From contig CAMCYD010000002.1 in the NCBI GenBank assembly GCA_945883785.1, positions 1 to 64,000 on the forward strand: a stretch of 64,000 nt of DNA. The letters are read 5' to 3'. The DNA is from Helicobacter pylori PMSS1. Its GTDB lineage: Bacteria; Campylobacterota; Campylobacteria; Campylobacterales; Arcobacteraceae. Below, one piece after another: positions 41,170-50,151 of this stretch (position 1 is the first letter of the stretch; the number at the start of each line of letters is the position of its first letter). The notes beneath the pieces were generated by a model. It saw only the letters and a program-made list of their open reading frames with translations. It did not search any database and was not told the origin of the DNA. The position numbers and the translations under genes are program-made.

Positions 41170-42438
41170 TTAGTTTCCTATCTCTAAAGTGCCAATTATT
41201 TTTTGTCCACTGGCGATAGTCACATTTTGAGCTGTGGTTACTTGTATCTCTGTAGCTTCACTTATAACCCCACCTACATCAACTTTTGTGACAAACACTT
41301 CTACTTTATATGTGGATGCTGTTGCAAATTTTTCACTTGAAACGATTGTTTGATTTTTGATGATATACCCCAAATTGATAAGTAACTTATCTCCAGCCAT
41401 CGCAAGTGCATTTTTTGCGATGTTATGGCTCGAACCATATGAAGTGCTACTGCTACTTCCGCTTGTATTTGCTCCATAAATAGATACTTTTGAAGGAATG
41501 CTCATGAGACCATTTGTCAAGTTTGCATTTTCTATCACAATATTTCCAATAGTTCCACTTGAAAGTTTTGTAATTTTTATCCCGATATCAATATCACTTT
41601 GATTTGAGATATCATCAAGTTTAAAAGTGATATTCCATATTTTATCAAGTGGGTCGCTTGATATCACACTTCTAGAAAAATTGCCGTCATGCAAGTACAA
41701 AGGTTCTACAAAAAAATCATGAGCAAGTTTAGCTTCTATAATACTTTGTTCATTTGTATCAAGTTTTATAGCAACAAGATTTGTCATCACACTATTTTCA
41801 AGACCTATTGCTACTTGACTCAAATTTGTTTCACGGCTATAGCTTTGAATATATGTCGTATTGATATCATTGAGAGTTGTGTTAAATTCTGCTGAACGAA
41901 ACAAATATCCTTTTTTCATAGCTTCAAATATACCATTGTTAAGAATAATAGTTTTTGTATTTTTTGATGGGACAGTTTGCAAAAGTTCTGTTTCATTTAG
42001 ATCATATAAATTCATAAAATAATTTCTTTTTGTAGTGTTGTTTTCTATCATTGTTGTGATTGGAGAAATGATATTGGTGTATGAAGTGAGATTGATATCA
42101 AGCTTCGTATCGTTTGCATCAAGTTTCCCATCAAGATTGATATCTATATATCCGCCACTTGCTGTTATTGGTAATTTTGGAAGTGAAGAAAATGAATAAG
42201 TATTGCTATAACCAAAGTTTGTATTTTTAGCTTCAGTTCCATTTGCATCTATTACTTTAGCAAATAACACTGGACCTCTTTCAACTGTAACCGTAGAGTA
42301 ATCAACCCCATCAACCACAAAAGTTGGTTCCGATGACTGATTGGTAGTATTTTCACAACCTCCACTAGCTCCACAACCCCCTAAAAATAAGGCAAAAATT
42401 ACAAAAAAGATACAACGCATTTTTACTCCAAAAGTCAT
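41170..42438 (-). CDS. surface lipoprotein of unknown function, adjacent to OM barrel gene
   Basis: LFLGGCGASGGC lipobox; ITASGGYIDINLDGKLDANDTKLDINLTSYTNIISPITTMI; start could be downstream MRCIFFVIF. Confidence 0.65.
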   Translation of the reverse strand: MTFGVKMRCIFFVIFALFLGGCGASGGCENTTNQSSEPTFVVDGVDYSTVTVERGPVLFAKVIDANGTEAKNTNFGYSNTYSFSSLPKLPITASGGYIDINLDGKLDANDTKLDINLTSYTNIISPITTMIENNTTKRNYFMNLYDLNETELLQTVPSKNTKTIILNNGIFEAMKKGYLFRSAEFNTTLNDINTTYIQSYSRETNLSQVAIGLENSVMTNLVAIKLDTNEQSIIEAKLAHDFFVEPLYLHDGNFSRSVISSDPLDKIWNITFKLDDISNQSDIDIGIKITKLSSGTIGNIVIENANLTNGLMSIPSKVSIYGANTSGSSSSTSYGSSHNIAKNALAMAGDKLLINLGYIIKNQTIVSSEKFATASTYKVEVFVTKVDVGGVISEATEIQVTTAQNVTIASGQKIIGTLEIGN

Positions 42439-42535
42439 TTATTTATCAAAAAGTGAAGTAGATTGTATATGTTTTAAGCTTAATTATATGTTTTTTAAGA
42501 GAAAATGATACAAATCAAAAAAATAAGGAAAAAAA

Positions 42536-44578
42536 ATGACAAGTAAAATTAAAACAAGTCTGATAACCGCAAGCTTAATAGTTGCGGCAAGTGCTTTTAC
42601 GGGATGCGGTGGAGGAAGCGATGATACGCCACAATTAATGCCAACTACTACAACAGTTACAGGTTCTGTAATTGATGGATATGTAAAGGGTGCAAGAGTA
42701 GAAATGGGTACAAAATCTGCTGTTACAAATGATAGTGGTGTATACACACTAACATTTTCAACCGATGAAAATATCACAAGTAGTACACTAACTGCAAGTG
42801 GTGGTATAGATAATGATACTGGGGAATCATTTGGAGGTGTTTTAAAAACGGTTTATGATGTAGCTAACAAAGACAGCTTAGTAGCGACTCCGCTTACGAC
42901 TCTTGTGGCAGTTGTTTATGCATCAAATACTAGTGTAACAGGTGGTATTGAAAGTGTAAAAAACAGCATAGCGAAATCACTAGGTATTGATGCTGTTACT
43001 TTGGTATCAGATTTTAAGAAAACAACTACTACTACGACAGAGAACAATTCTTCTAAAGCTTTAAAAGCTGCACTTCAAATACAAAAAACTGTAGAAGTAT
43101 TTGCAAATGTAGCAAGTGGAAGTACAGCTACAACAGATACAAAAAATCTTAATTTTACAAGAGCATTAGCAAATCTTGGAACACAATTAAAAACAAATGC
43201 TGATAATAATTCTACTATTACTCTTGCAAATACATTAACTGTTGAGAATCTTAAAGGAGCAGATATTAATGTTTCTAGTATTAATGCAACTGATTTAAAT
43301 AGTACATTAACAACATTTGTAAAATTAACTAATGACATAAATACATCAAGCACAGTAAGTGTCGCATCTCAAGCAAAAGCTTTAGAGGTAATTGTTTCTG
43401 CGGTTAAAGAAGCTGTAAAAGATAATAATATATCAACTGTAAAAAATACAGTTTATGCAACTGTTGCACAAGGTGGTATAACTGAAATAGCTAATAAAAT
43501 CAAAACTGCTGAAGCAGGAGTTACATCTGGTTCTGCTACGACTGTTTCAAGTATTATGGCTACATTAAAACTTGATGATAAAAATGCAACTGCAAGTGCT
43601 TCAAAAGTTGTAGAAGTATTTATAAATGCTGGTGCAGATGTTCAAAAGTTAGCAACAAGTTTTGCTGATGTTAATACAAGCGACACCAATACTACTGCTA
43701 TTTTAAATAAAATTTTAGCTGATGTTAATACAACTGGTAGCAATATGACTACTGTTAATTTAAATTCTGTTGTAAATGAAATGAATACAACTGTTACTGC
43801 TGCAAAAGATGCAAATATCACTGTTAAAACTGCAGCACAAATTCAAGCTGAGATAAATGCAAAAGAGATTGCAAGTGCAACAGCAATAGACAAATTAAGA
43901 ATCACTGACAATAAAGTGAAAATAGGTGATACAGAAGTTACTTTAGTTGCTGGTAAATTTAGTGTAACAAAAACAAAATTGGCAAATACAACTACTGCTC
44001 TTAGCCCTTATTATAATGTAAGCTTTGGTTTAGATGACATTAGTGCTATAGCTGGTGTTTGTACAAGTGATACAAATTGTACTGGTAAATATACAAGCTT
44101 TGAAGATGGTGATAGTTTCTTGGTAGATGCATCAATTGAAATAGATGATAAAAATACTAATAAATTTTTAAAAGTTGTTATCAATGATGTAAATATTTCA
44201 AGAACTTCATCTGGAACTAATTATGCTGGATTTATTAATGCCGATGCTAGAAATTGCGATGTAAATGCCACTGGTACAAAAGCTGATAATGTAACAGTAA
44301 ACTCAAACTTTAAATTAGATAATAGTGATAGTATAGTTACGATTAATAATGATGGTACTTTAGGGTTTAATGTGGGAGGTATGATAAATCAAATGTCAGG
44401 TAAAATTTCTGGTACGACCCTAGAGAATATCAAAGCTGATTTTACTGTCGCTGGAAGTTATACTGTAACATTAAAACTTATGTCAAAAGAAATTGATGGA
44501 ATTGATGGTGCGATTAAAACTACAGATGCAAATGGTATAAATACTTATACTATAACTGGAACTGTTACAGTTCAGTAG
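42536..44578 (+). CDS. Ala/Thr/Asn-rich lipoprotein with carboxypeptidase-regulatory-like N-terminal module
   Basis: SAFTGCGGGSDD lipobox; TVTGSVIDGYVKGARVEMGTKSAVTNDSGVYTLTF...TASGGIDNDTGESFGGVL...VATPLTTLVAVV. Confidence 0.7.
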   Translation: MTSKIKTSLITASLIVAASAFTGCGGGSDDTPQLMPTTTTVTGSVIDGYVKGARVEMGTKSAVTNDSGVYTLTFSTDENITSSTLTASGGIDNDTGESFGGVLKTVYDVANKDSLVATPLTTLVAVVYASNTSVTGGIESVKNSIAKSLGIDAVTLVSDFKKTTTTTTENNSSKALKAALQIQKTVEVFANVASGSTATTDTKNLNFTRALANLGTQLKTNADNNSTITLANTLTVENLKGADINVSSINATDLNSTLTTFVKLTNDINTSSTVSVASQAKALEVIVSAVKEAVKDNNISTVKNTVYATVAQGGITEIANKIKTAEAGVTSGSATTVSSIMATLKLDDKNATASASKVVEVFINAGADVQKLATSFADVNTSDTNTTAILNKILADVNTTGSNMTTVNLNSVVNEMNTTVTAAKDANITVKTAAQIQAEINAKEIASATAIDKLRITDNKVKIGDTEVTLVAGKFSVTKTKLANTTTALSPYYNVSFGLDDISAIAGVCTSDTNCTGKYTSFEDGDSFLVDASIEIDDKNTNKFLKVVINDVNISRTSSGTNYAGFINADARNCDVNATGTKADNVTVNSNFKLDNSDSIVTINNDGTLGFNVGGMINQMSGKISGTTLENIKADFTVAGSYTVTLKLMSKEIDGIDGAIKTTDANGINTYTITGTVTVQ

Positions 44579-44599
44579 TTTTTATTTTTTATAAGACTC

Positions 44600-44630
44600 A
44601 AGGGTGGTGATTTTTCACCACCCTTTTTTT
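44600..44630 (+). terminator. intrinsic terminator of lipoprotein gene
   Basis: AAGGGTGGTGA-TTTT-TCACCACCCTT followed by poly-T. Confidence 0.9.
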
Positions 44631-44696
44631 ATTCTTCCTTATTCCTTTCAACCAAAATTTATACCATTTAAAAAAGATAGTGCTATGTTGCATTTG

Positions 44697-44764
44697 GTCA
44701 TTGCGAGGGAACGAAGCAATCCATAAAGTCGGCTTCTTGGACTGCTTCGTGCCTCGCAGTGACT
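44697..44764 (-). repeat. interspersed palindromic repeat copy C (core only, minus orientation)
   Basis: gtcattgcgagggaacgaagcaatccataaagtcggcttcttggactgcttcgtgcctcgcagtgac. Confidence 0.9.
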
Positions 44765-44817
44765 GGAATTGAAATACTACTTTTTATTTTATTTGGTATT
44801 AAAGCAAATTCCTGTTT

Positions 44818-44888
44818 TTTCGGAACCCGTGACTTCTCCGTGGCTGGCTTATTACTCAAAAGCCCCAAACAAGTTTGGGGTTCCGAAA
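44818..44888. repeat. second type of intergenic palindrome
   Basis: Outer TTTCGGAACCC/GGGTTCCGAAA (11 bp) and inner CCCCAAAC-AA-GTTTGGGG. Confidence 0.85.
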
Positions 44889-44918
44889 TAATCTTTTGTT
44901 TGTTTTTAAAACAGCTAT

Positions 44919-45058
44919 ATTGTCATCATAAAGCAAACTAAAGCTTATGTTATATGTCATTGCGAGGAACGAAGCAATCCAAGAAGCCGACTTTTGGATT
45001 GCTTCGTTCCTCGCAATGACTGGAGCATAAAACCATAGTTTGCTTTGGGACGACTATA
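44919..45058 (+). repeat. interspersed palindromic repeat copy D (full length, near-identical to copy B)
   Basis: tattgtcatcataaagcaaactaaagcttatgttatatgtcattgcgaggaacgaagcaatcc...ccatagtttgctttgggacgactata. Confidence 0.95.
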
Positions 45059-45114
45059 CAACCAAAACAAAAGAGTTGTTTTGTTAAAATAAAGAAAAAA
45101 TGTAGGATAAAAAT

Positions 45115-46926
45115 ATGTGTGGAATCGTCGGATATATTGGTAAAAAAGATACAAAAAGTATTTTAATTGAAGGATTGAAAGAGTTAGAATATAGAGGCTA
45201 TGATAGTGCAGGAATAGCGATACTTCAAGATGAGAAACTCGATGTATTCAAAGCGGTCGGAAAAATCAAAAATCTTGAAGATAAAGTTAATAATTCAACA
45301 TTCAACATTCAACATTCAACATTAAGCTTAGGTATCGGTCATACAAGATGGGCAACACACGGAAAACCAACAGAACTCAATGCTCATCCACACCTTGGAG
45401 TTTACTCTTATGTCGTCCACAATGGTATCATCGAAAACTACAAAGAGCTTAAAGAGGAGCTCACGCTTGCTGGTCATATTTTTGTATCTCAAACAGATAC
45501 AGAGGTGATAGTGCATCTGTTTGAATACTATTTCAATCGATACAATGATGCGAATAGATCGTTTAAAGAAACGGTTGAAAGACTGCATGGTGCATACTCA
45601 ATTTTACTTATCACAAAATCGCAAGCCGATAAAATCTTTTTTATGAAACACGGCTCACCTCTTGCCATAGCAAAAGGGAATGATGATGGGGAGATATATT
45701 TTGCTTCCTCTGATGCTCCACTTATAGGTTTGGCTTCAGATGTTGTGTACCTAGAAGATGGGGTAAGTGGTGTTGCTAGTATCGATAAAATCGAATTTTC
45801 ACACTCTGTAAAATGGTCAACACTTCCAACAAATAAACTTTTTGCTCAAAAAAATGGATTTAGATTTTTTATGGAAAAAGAGATTTATGAGCAAAAAGAT
45901 GTTGTCGTAGATAGTATGATGGGGAGATTAAAAGAGGATGGGATACTTTTTGATGAGCTAACTTCTGATATCCTTGATGGGGTAAATGAGATCAAAATCT
46001 GTGCTTGTGGAACAAGTTACCATGCAGGACTCACCGCTTCCTATCTCTTTGAAAGATTATCAAAAATAAGATGTAGCGTGGAGATAGCGAGTGAATTTAG
46101 ATACAAAGAGCCACTTCTTAGCCCTAATACTCTCTTTATCGTTATCTCACAAAGTGGTGAAACTGCTGATACCCTAGAAGCTCTTAAAATGGCTAAAAAT
46201 GGTGGTTTAAAAAGTATAGCGGTATGTAATGTCGATAATAGTTCTATGACAAGAGTAGCAGATGCTACAATACTTTTAAGAGCTGGAATTGAAAAAGGAG
46301 TAGCAAGTACAAAAGCATTTTCAACGCAAACAGTAGTGCTTTGGATGATGTCACTCTATTTTGCATCGCTAAGAGGGGTGATAACAGATGAGAAGCTTCA
46401 ACTTGAGCTTCAAACATTAAGAGAGGTTCCAAATAGCCTTAAAGTGGAAGATAAACTCCATGAAAAATGTAGAAGACTCAGCAAAAGATATCTCCATGGG
46501 CATGGATTTTTCTTTATCGGTCGAGATGTGTTTTTCCCACTTGCACTTGAAGGTGCATTGAAACTCAAAGAGATAAGTTATCTACATGCTGAAGGTTATC
46601 CTGCTGGGGAGATGAAACATGGACCAATCGCTTTAGCTGATCCTGAACTTTTTACCATAGCCCTTATGCCACAACATCTCCACTATGATAAAATCAAATC
46701 AAATGTAGAGGAACTGAGTGCTAGAGATAGTACGATTTGTGCAATTAGCCCACTTCCATTTGAGTTGGCTGATGATTTTATCATGACATGTGAGACAAAC
46801 CACTATATGCTTGAATTTTTTGAGATGCTTGTAGTATTGCAACTCTTTTCAATGGAGATAAGTGTGAGACTTGGAAATGATGTCGATATGCCTAGAAATT
46901 TGGCAAAATCAGTGACTGTAGAATAA
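45115..46926 (+). CDS. glmS: glutamine-fructose-6-phosphate aminotransferase (isomerizing)
   Basis: MCGIVGYIGKKDTKSILIEGLKELEYRGYDSAGIAIL...GHTRWATHGKPTELNAHPH...ISQSGETADTLEALKMAK. Confidence 0.98.
   Translation: MCGIVGYIGKKDTKSILIEGLKELEYRGYDSAGIAILQDEKLDVFKAVGKIKNLEDKVNNSTFNIQHSTLSLGIGHTRWATHGKPTELNAHPHLGVYSYVVHNGIIENYKELKEELTLAGHIFVSQTDTEVIVHLFEYYFNRYNDANRSFKETVERLHGAYSILLITKSQADKIFFMKHGSPLAIAKGNDDGEIYFASSDAPLIGLASDVVYLEDGVSGVASIDKIEFSHSVKWSTLPTNKLFAQKNGFRFFMEKEIYEQKDVVVDSMMGRLKEDGILFDELTSDILDGVNEIKICACGTSYHAGLTASYLFERLSKIRCSVEIASEFRYKEPLLSPNTLFIVISQSGETADTLEALKMAKNGGLKSIAVCNVDNSSMTRVADATILLRAGIEKGVASTKAFSTQTVVLWMMSLYFASLRGVITDEKLQLELQTLREVPNSLKVEDKLHEKCRRLSKRYLHGHGFFFIGRDVFFPLALEGALKLKEISYLHAEGYPAGEMKHGPIALADPELFTIALMPQHLHYDKIKSNVEELSARDSTICAISPLPFELADDFIMTCETNHYMLEFFEMLVVLQLFSMEISVRLGNDVDMPRNLAKSVTVE
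45294..45323 (+). repeat. heptanucleotide tandem repeat (TTCAACA)x4 plus TT inside glmS
   Basis: ttcaaca ttcaaca ttcaaca ttcaaca tt. Confidence 0.97.
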
Positions 46927-46948
46927 TTAAACCATTTAAAAAAGATAG

Positions 46949-47102
46949 TATTGTCATCATAAAGCAAACTAAAGCTTATATTGTATGTCATTGCGAGGAA
47001 CGAAGCAATCCAAGAAGCCGACTTATGGATTGCTTCGTGCCTCGCAATGACTAAATTGAAAGTGTTTAGAAAACAAGACAATGTATTTTATCAATCACTT
47101 AA
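46949..47102 (+). repeat. interspersed palindromic repeat copy E (chimeric arms)
   Basis: Left arm as in B/D (attgtcatcataaagcaaactaaagcttat), core, right arm aaattgaaagtgtttagaaaacaagacaatgtattttatcaatcactta = reverse complement of copy A left arm. Confidence 0.95.
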
Positions 47103-47120
47103 CTATAAAAATGAGAAATC

Positions 47121-48617
47121 TTAATACCCGCTTGTTTCAACTGCTATTTTAATAATATGCATCAACGAATCTATCCAAAATACTGCTGTCACTGATAAAG
47201 CAACGGCAATTCCAATTGTTACTTTTAATATAATTGTATTTGACATATCTTGATACTCTATAATCACTTTATCTTCTCTTGTTTTCAAGAACATATACAC
47301 TATCAATTTCAAATAATAAAATGCAGCGATTGCTGAATTTAGTACCATAATAATGGCAAGTAAAACTTCTCCTCTGTTGATTGTGGCACTCAAAAGATAC
47401 ATTTTCCCCCAAAAGAGTGAAAACGGAGGGAGACCTGCAAGTGCGAACATCAAAATACCTAAAATAAATGCTGAAACAGGTGCTGTTTTGACAAGTCCTG
47501 TAAATTTATCAAATTGATAATCTGTTTTAAATCCATAAAAAGATGGTGCTTCTTTTGTTCTGTGTACCCAAAGCATAGCAAATGCTCCAAGGATAACAAA
47601 TGCAAACAATATCCAATACAAAAATAAACTTTGAATTGCTTGGGTAGTTCCTAACATAATAGCAACAAGAACAAATCCAGCGTGAGAAATAGATGAAAAT
47701 GCCAACATCCTTTTCACATCTGTTTGAACAAGTGCTATAAGATTTGGTAAGGTCATCGTAACTATCGCCATCATATAAAGTACACTTTCAACCCAAACCT
47801 CTTCTGCTTGAATAAAAACACTAAAAAATCGTAAAGCGACTACTAAAATAGCAACTTTAGGAACAATCGCTATATATCCAGCCATTGATGCACTTGAACC
47901 TTCATACACATCAGGTGCCCAAGTATGAAAGGGTACAAGAGATAATTTAAATCCAATAGCACCAATCATAAACACAACACCCAATAAAATTATCGGGTAA
48001 TTTTCAAAATTTGTACTTACAAAGTGAGCAGATATGGCCCCTAATTCGACACTTCCTGTCACATAATACAGTATCATCGAACCAAAAGCATAAAATCCTG
48101 CCGCTAATGCACCCATTGTAAAATATTTGATAGCAGCTTCTGTTGCCTTGTCCCTATTGTGCATAGCTATCATTGTGTATAAACTCATTGATGCTGTTTC
48201 TAATGCAACAAAAATCAAAATAAGGTTGTCCGTTGATGCCATAAACTGAAACCCAGCGGTCATAAATAAAAACAGTGCAAAATATTCAGGATATCTGTAC
48301 TCATGAAACCTTTGTTTTGTCAAACTCAAAAAGATAAACAAACCAGAAGCTACTACAATAATAGCTTGCGCTAAAAGTGAAATACCATCTATGTACATCA
48401 CACCAAAGAAACCTCTGCTTGGACCATTGTAGCCAAGAATAGAAACTAAATCTATCAATAAAATCAAAGCAGTAAGAACTACATAAAAGTGTTTGTCATT
48501 GTGTTTTCTAAATAAATCTATACATAAGATCATTAATGCACCAAATATTGCAATACTCATGGGTACGATTGATGGTAGATTTAAACTCATTACATCTATT
48601 GAAATTGGAGTTATCAT
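47121..48617 (-). CDS. nuoN: NADH-quinone oxidoreductase subunit N
   Basis: LALLDL-type Nqo14 family sequence KRMLAFSSISHAGFVLVAIMLG, ALAGLPPFSLFWGKMYLLSA; last gene of nuo cluster. Confidence 0.95.
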   Translation of the reverse strand: MITPISIDVMSLNLPSIVPMSIAIFGALMILCIDLFRKHNDKHFYVVLTALILLIDLVSILGYNGPSRGFFGVMYIDGISLLAQAIIVVASGLFIFLSLTKQRFHEYRYPEYFALFLFMTAGFQFMASTDNLILIFVALETASMSLYTMIAMHNRDKATEAAIKYFTMGALAAGFYAFGSMILYYVTGSVELGAISAHFVSTNFENYPIILLGVVFMIGAIGFKLSLVPFHTWAPDVYEGSSASMAGYIAIVPKVAILVVALRFFSVFIQAEEVWVESVLYMMAIVTMTLPNLIALVQTDVKRMLAFSSISHAGFVLVAIMLGTTQAIQSLFLYWILFAFVILGAFAMLWVHRTKEAPSFYGFKTDYQFDKFTGLVKTAPVSAFILGILMFALAGLPPFSLFWGKMYLLSATINRGEVLLAIIMVLNSAIAAFYYLKLIVYMFLKTREDKVIIEYQDMSNTIILKVTIGIAVALSVTAVFWIDSLMHIIKIAVETSGY

Positions 48618-48618
48618 A

Positions 48619-50142
48619 TTATTTCTCCCCTATTGTGTTAACTTTAGCTATTTTCTCTTTAGCTTCAGGTGTGATTGCTTTTATATACATAATTTGAACA
48701 ACTTGTTTTACGCTTTTATCGACTGGATCCAAAATAGGTTTTGGATAAATTCCAAGATAAACTACCAACATAACAAGAGGTATCAAAGCTGCATATTCTC
48801 TTCCATTTAAATCTTTTAATTTTAGATTTTCTGGTTTTGTGATTGGTCCAAAAAATGTTCTTTTGTAAAGAACGAGCATATAAACAGCACCCAAAATAAT
48901 TGTCAAACCAGCGATAGCTGTCATAATTGGAGACACAGCGAAAAATCCAAGTAAACTTAAAAATTCTCCAACAAACCCAACAGTAAGCGGAAGCCCAACA
49001 GATGCCATAAGCATTATTCCAAAAATAGTTGCATACATAGGCATCACTTTTGCTAATCCACCGAATTCAGACATATTTTTAGTGTGTTTCCTATCATAAA
49101 TTACCCCAACAAGCATAAATAATGCTCCTGAAACTATTCCATGAGAAATCATAAGAAAAATACTTCCACCAATTCCTTCAACATTTAAAGCAAAAATTCC
49201 CAAGATAATGACACCCATATGTGAAACCGAACTATAAGCAACGACTTGCTTGATATCCTCTTGTGCATAAGCCACCATCGCTGCATACACTATTGCAATA
49301 AGAGCTAAAATAGCCATAGGAGTTACCATCCATACTGTTGCATCTGGAAATAATGGCAACGAAAATCTAATAAATCCGTAAGTTCCCATTTTTAAAAGTA
49401 CAGCAGCTAGGATAACTGACCCAATAGTTGGTGCTTGTCCGTGAGCATATGGAAGCCAAGTATGAAATGGAACCATAGGAACTTTGATAGCAAATCCTAA
49501 GAAAAATGCTACAAATAACCACATTTGCATATCAAAAGGAAGTTGCAACATATACCAGTCAAGGAGATTAAAACTCCAAACACCAGTTGCTTGTTGATAA
49601 ATATGACCAAGATACAACATCCCAACAAGCATTATAAGTGAACCCGTGAAGGTATAGAGGAAAAATTTAATCGATGCATAAATTCTTTGAGGTCCTCCCC
49701 AAGCACCAATGATATACAACATAGGTACCAAAGAAAATTCCCAGAAAAGATAAAATAAAATAGCATCAAGAGCAAGAAATACACCTATCATAGCCATCTC
49801 TAAGACAAGAACTGTTAAAACTAAATGTTTTAGGTTTCTTGTTTCAGTAAGACCTATAAGTGAAATCATTGTAATAAATGCCGTCATAATGATTAAAAAT
49901 AACGAAATCCCATCTAGTCCTAGGTTATAAGATATTCCAAACTCTTGAATAAGTGGCATAAACTCAGTAAACTGAATACTTCCAGATGTTGGGTCGTAAT
50001 TAGCCCACATAAATAGTGATAACAATAACTCTACAAAAGTTATCACTATACCATAAGCTCTAATTGATTCTTTGTCTACAAGCAATCCTACAATCGCTGC
50101 AAACAATGGAAAAAATATTAAAATTGATAAAATGTACTCCAT
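48619..50142 (-). CDS. nuoM: NADH-quinone oxidoreductase subunit M
   Basis: YNLGLDGISLFLIIMTAFI, FLGFAIKVPMVPFHTWLPYAHGQAPTIGSVILAAVLLKMGTYGFIRF. Confidence 0.96.
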   Translation of the reverse strand: MEYILSILIFFPLFAAIVGLLVDKESIRAYGIVITFVELLLSLFMWANYDPTSGSIQFTEFMPLIQEFGISYNLGLDGISLFLIIMTAFITMISLIGLTETRNLKHLVLTVLVLEMAMIGVFLALDAILFYLFWEFSLVPMLYIIGAWGGPQRIYASIKFFLYTFTGSLIMLVGMLYLGHIYQQATGVWSFNLLDWYMLQLPFDMQMWLFVAFFLGFAIKVPMVPFHTWLPYAHGQAPTIGSVILAAVLLKMGTYGFIRFSLPLFPDATVWMVTPMAILALIAIVYAAMVAYAQEDIKQVVAYSSVSHMGVIILGIFALNVEGIGGSIFLMISHGIVSGALFMLVGVIYDRKHTKNMSEFGGLAKVMPMYATIFGIMLMASVGLPLTVGFVGEFLSLLGFFAVSPIMTAIAGLTIILGAVYMLVLYKRTFFGPITKPENLKLKDLNGREYAALIPLVMLVVYLGIYPKPILDPVDKSVKQVVQIMYIKAITPEAKEKIAKVNTIGEK

Positions 50143-50151
50143 TTGCTCCCC

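Noticed and set aside
45115-46926. glmS ribozyme upstream of glmS
   Set aside because: No recognisable ribozyme core; the upstream region is occupied by the interspersed repeat.
39145-47102. CRISPR array
   Set aside because: Five repeat copies are kilobases apart, in both orientations, with genes between them and no regular spacers.
39000-47110. Prophage or integrative element
   Set aside because: Repeats and hypothetical surface proteins are present but no integrase, transposase, phage structural gene or tRNA attachment site was seen.
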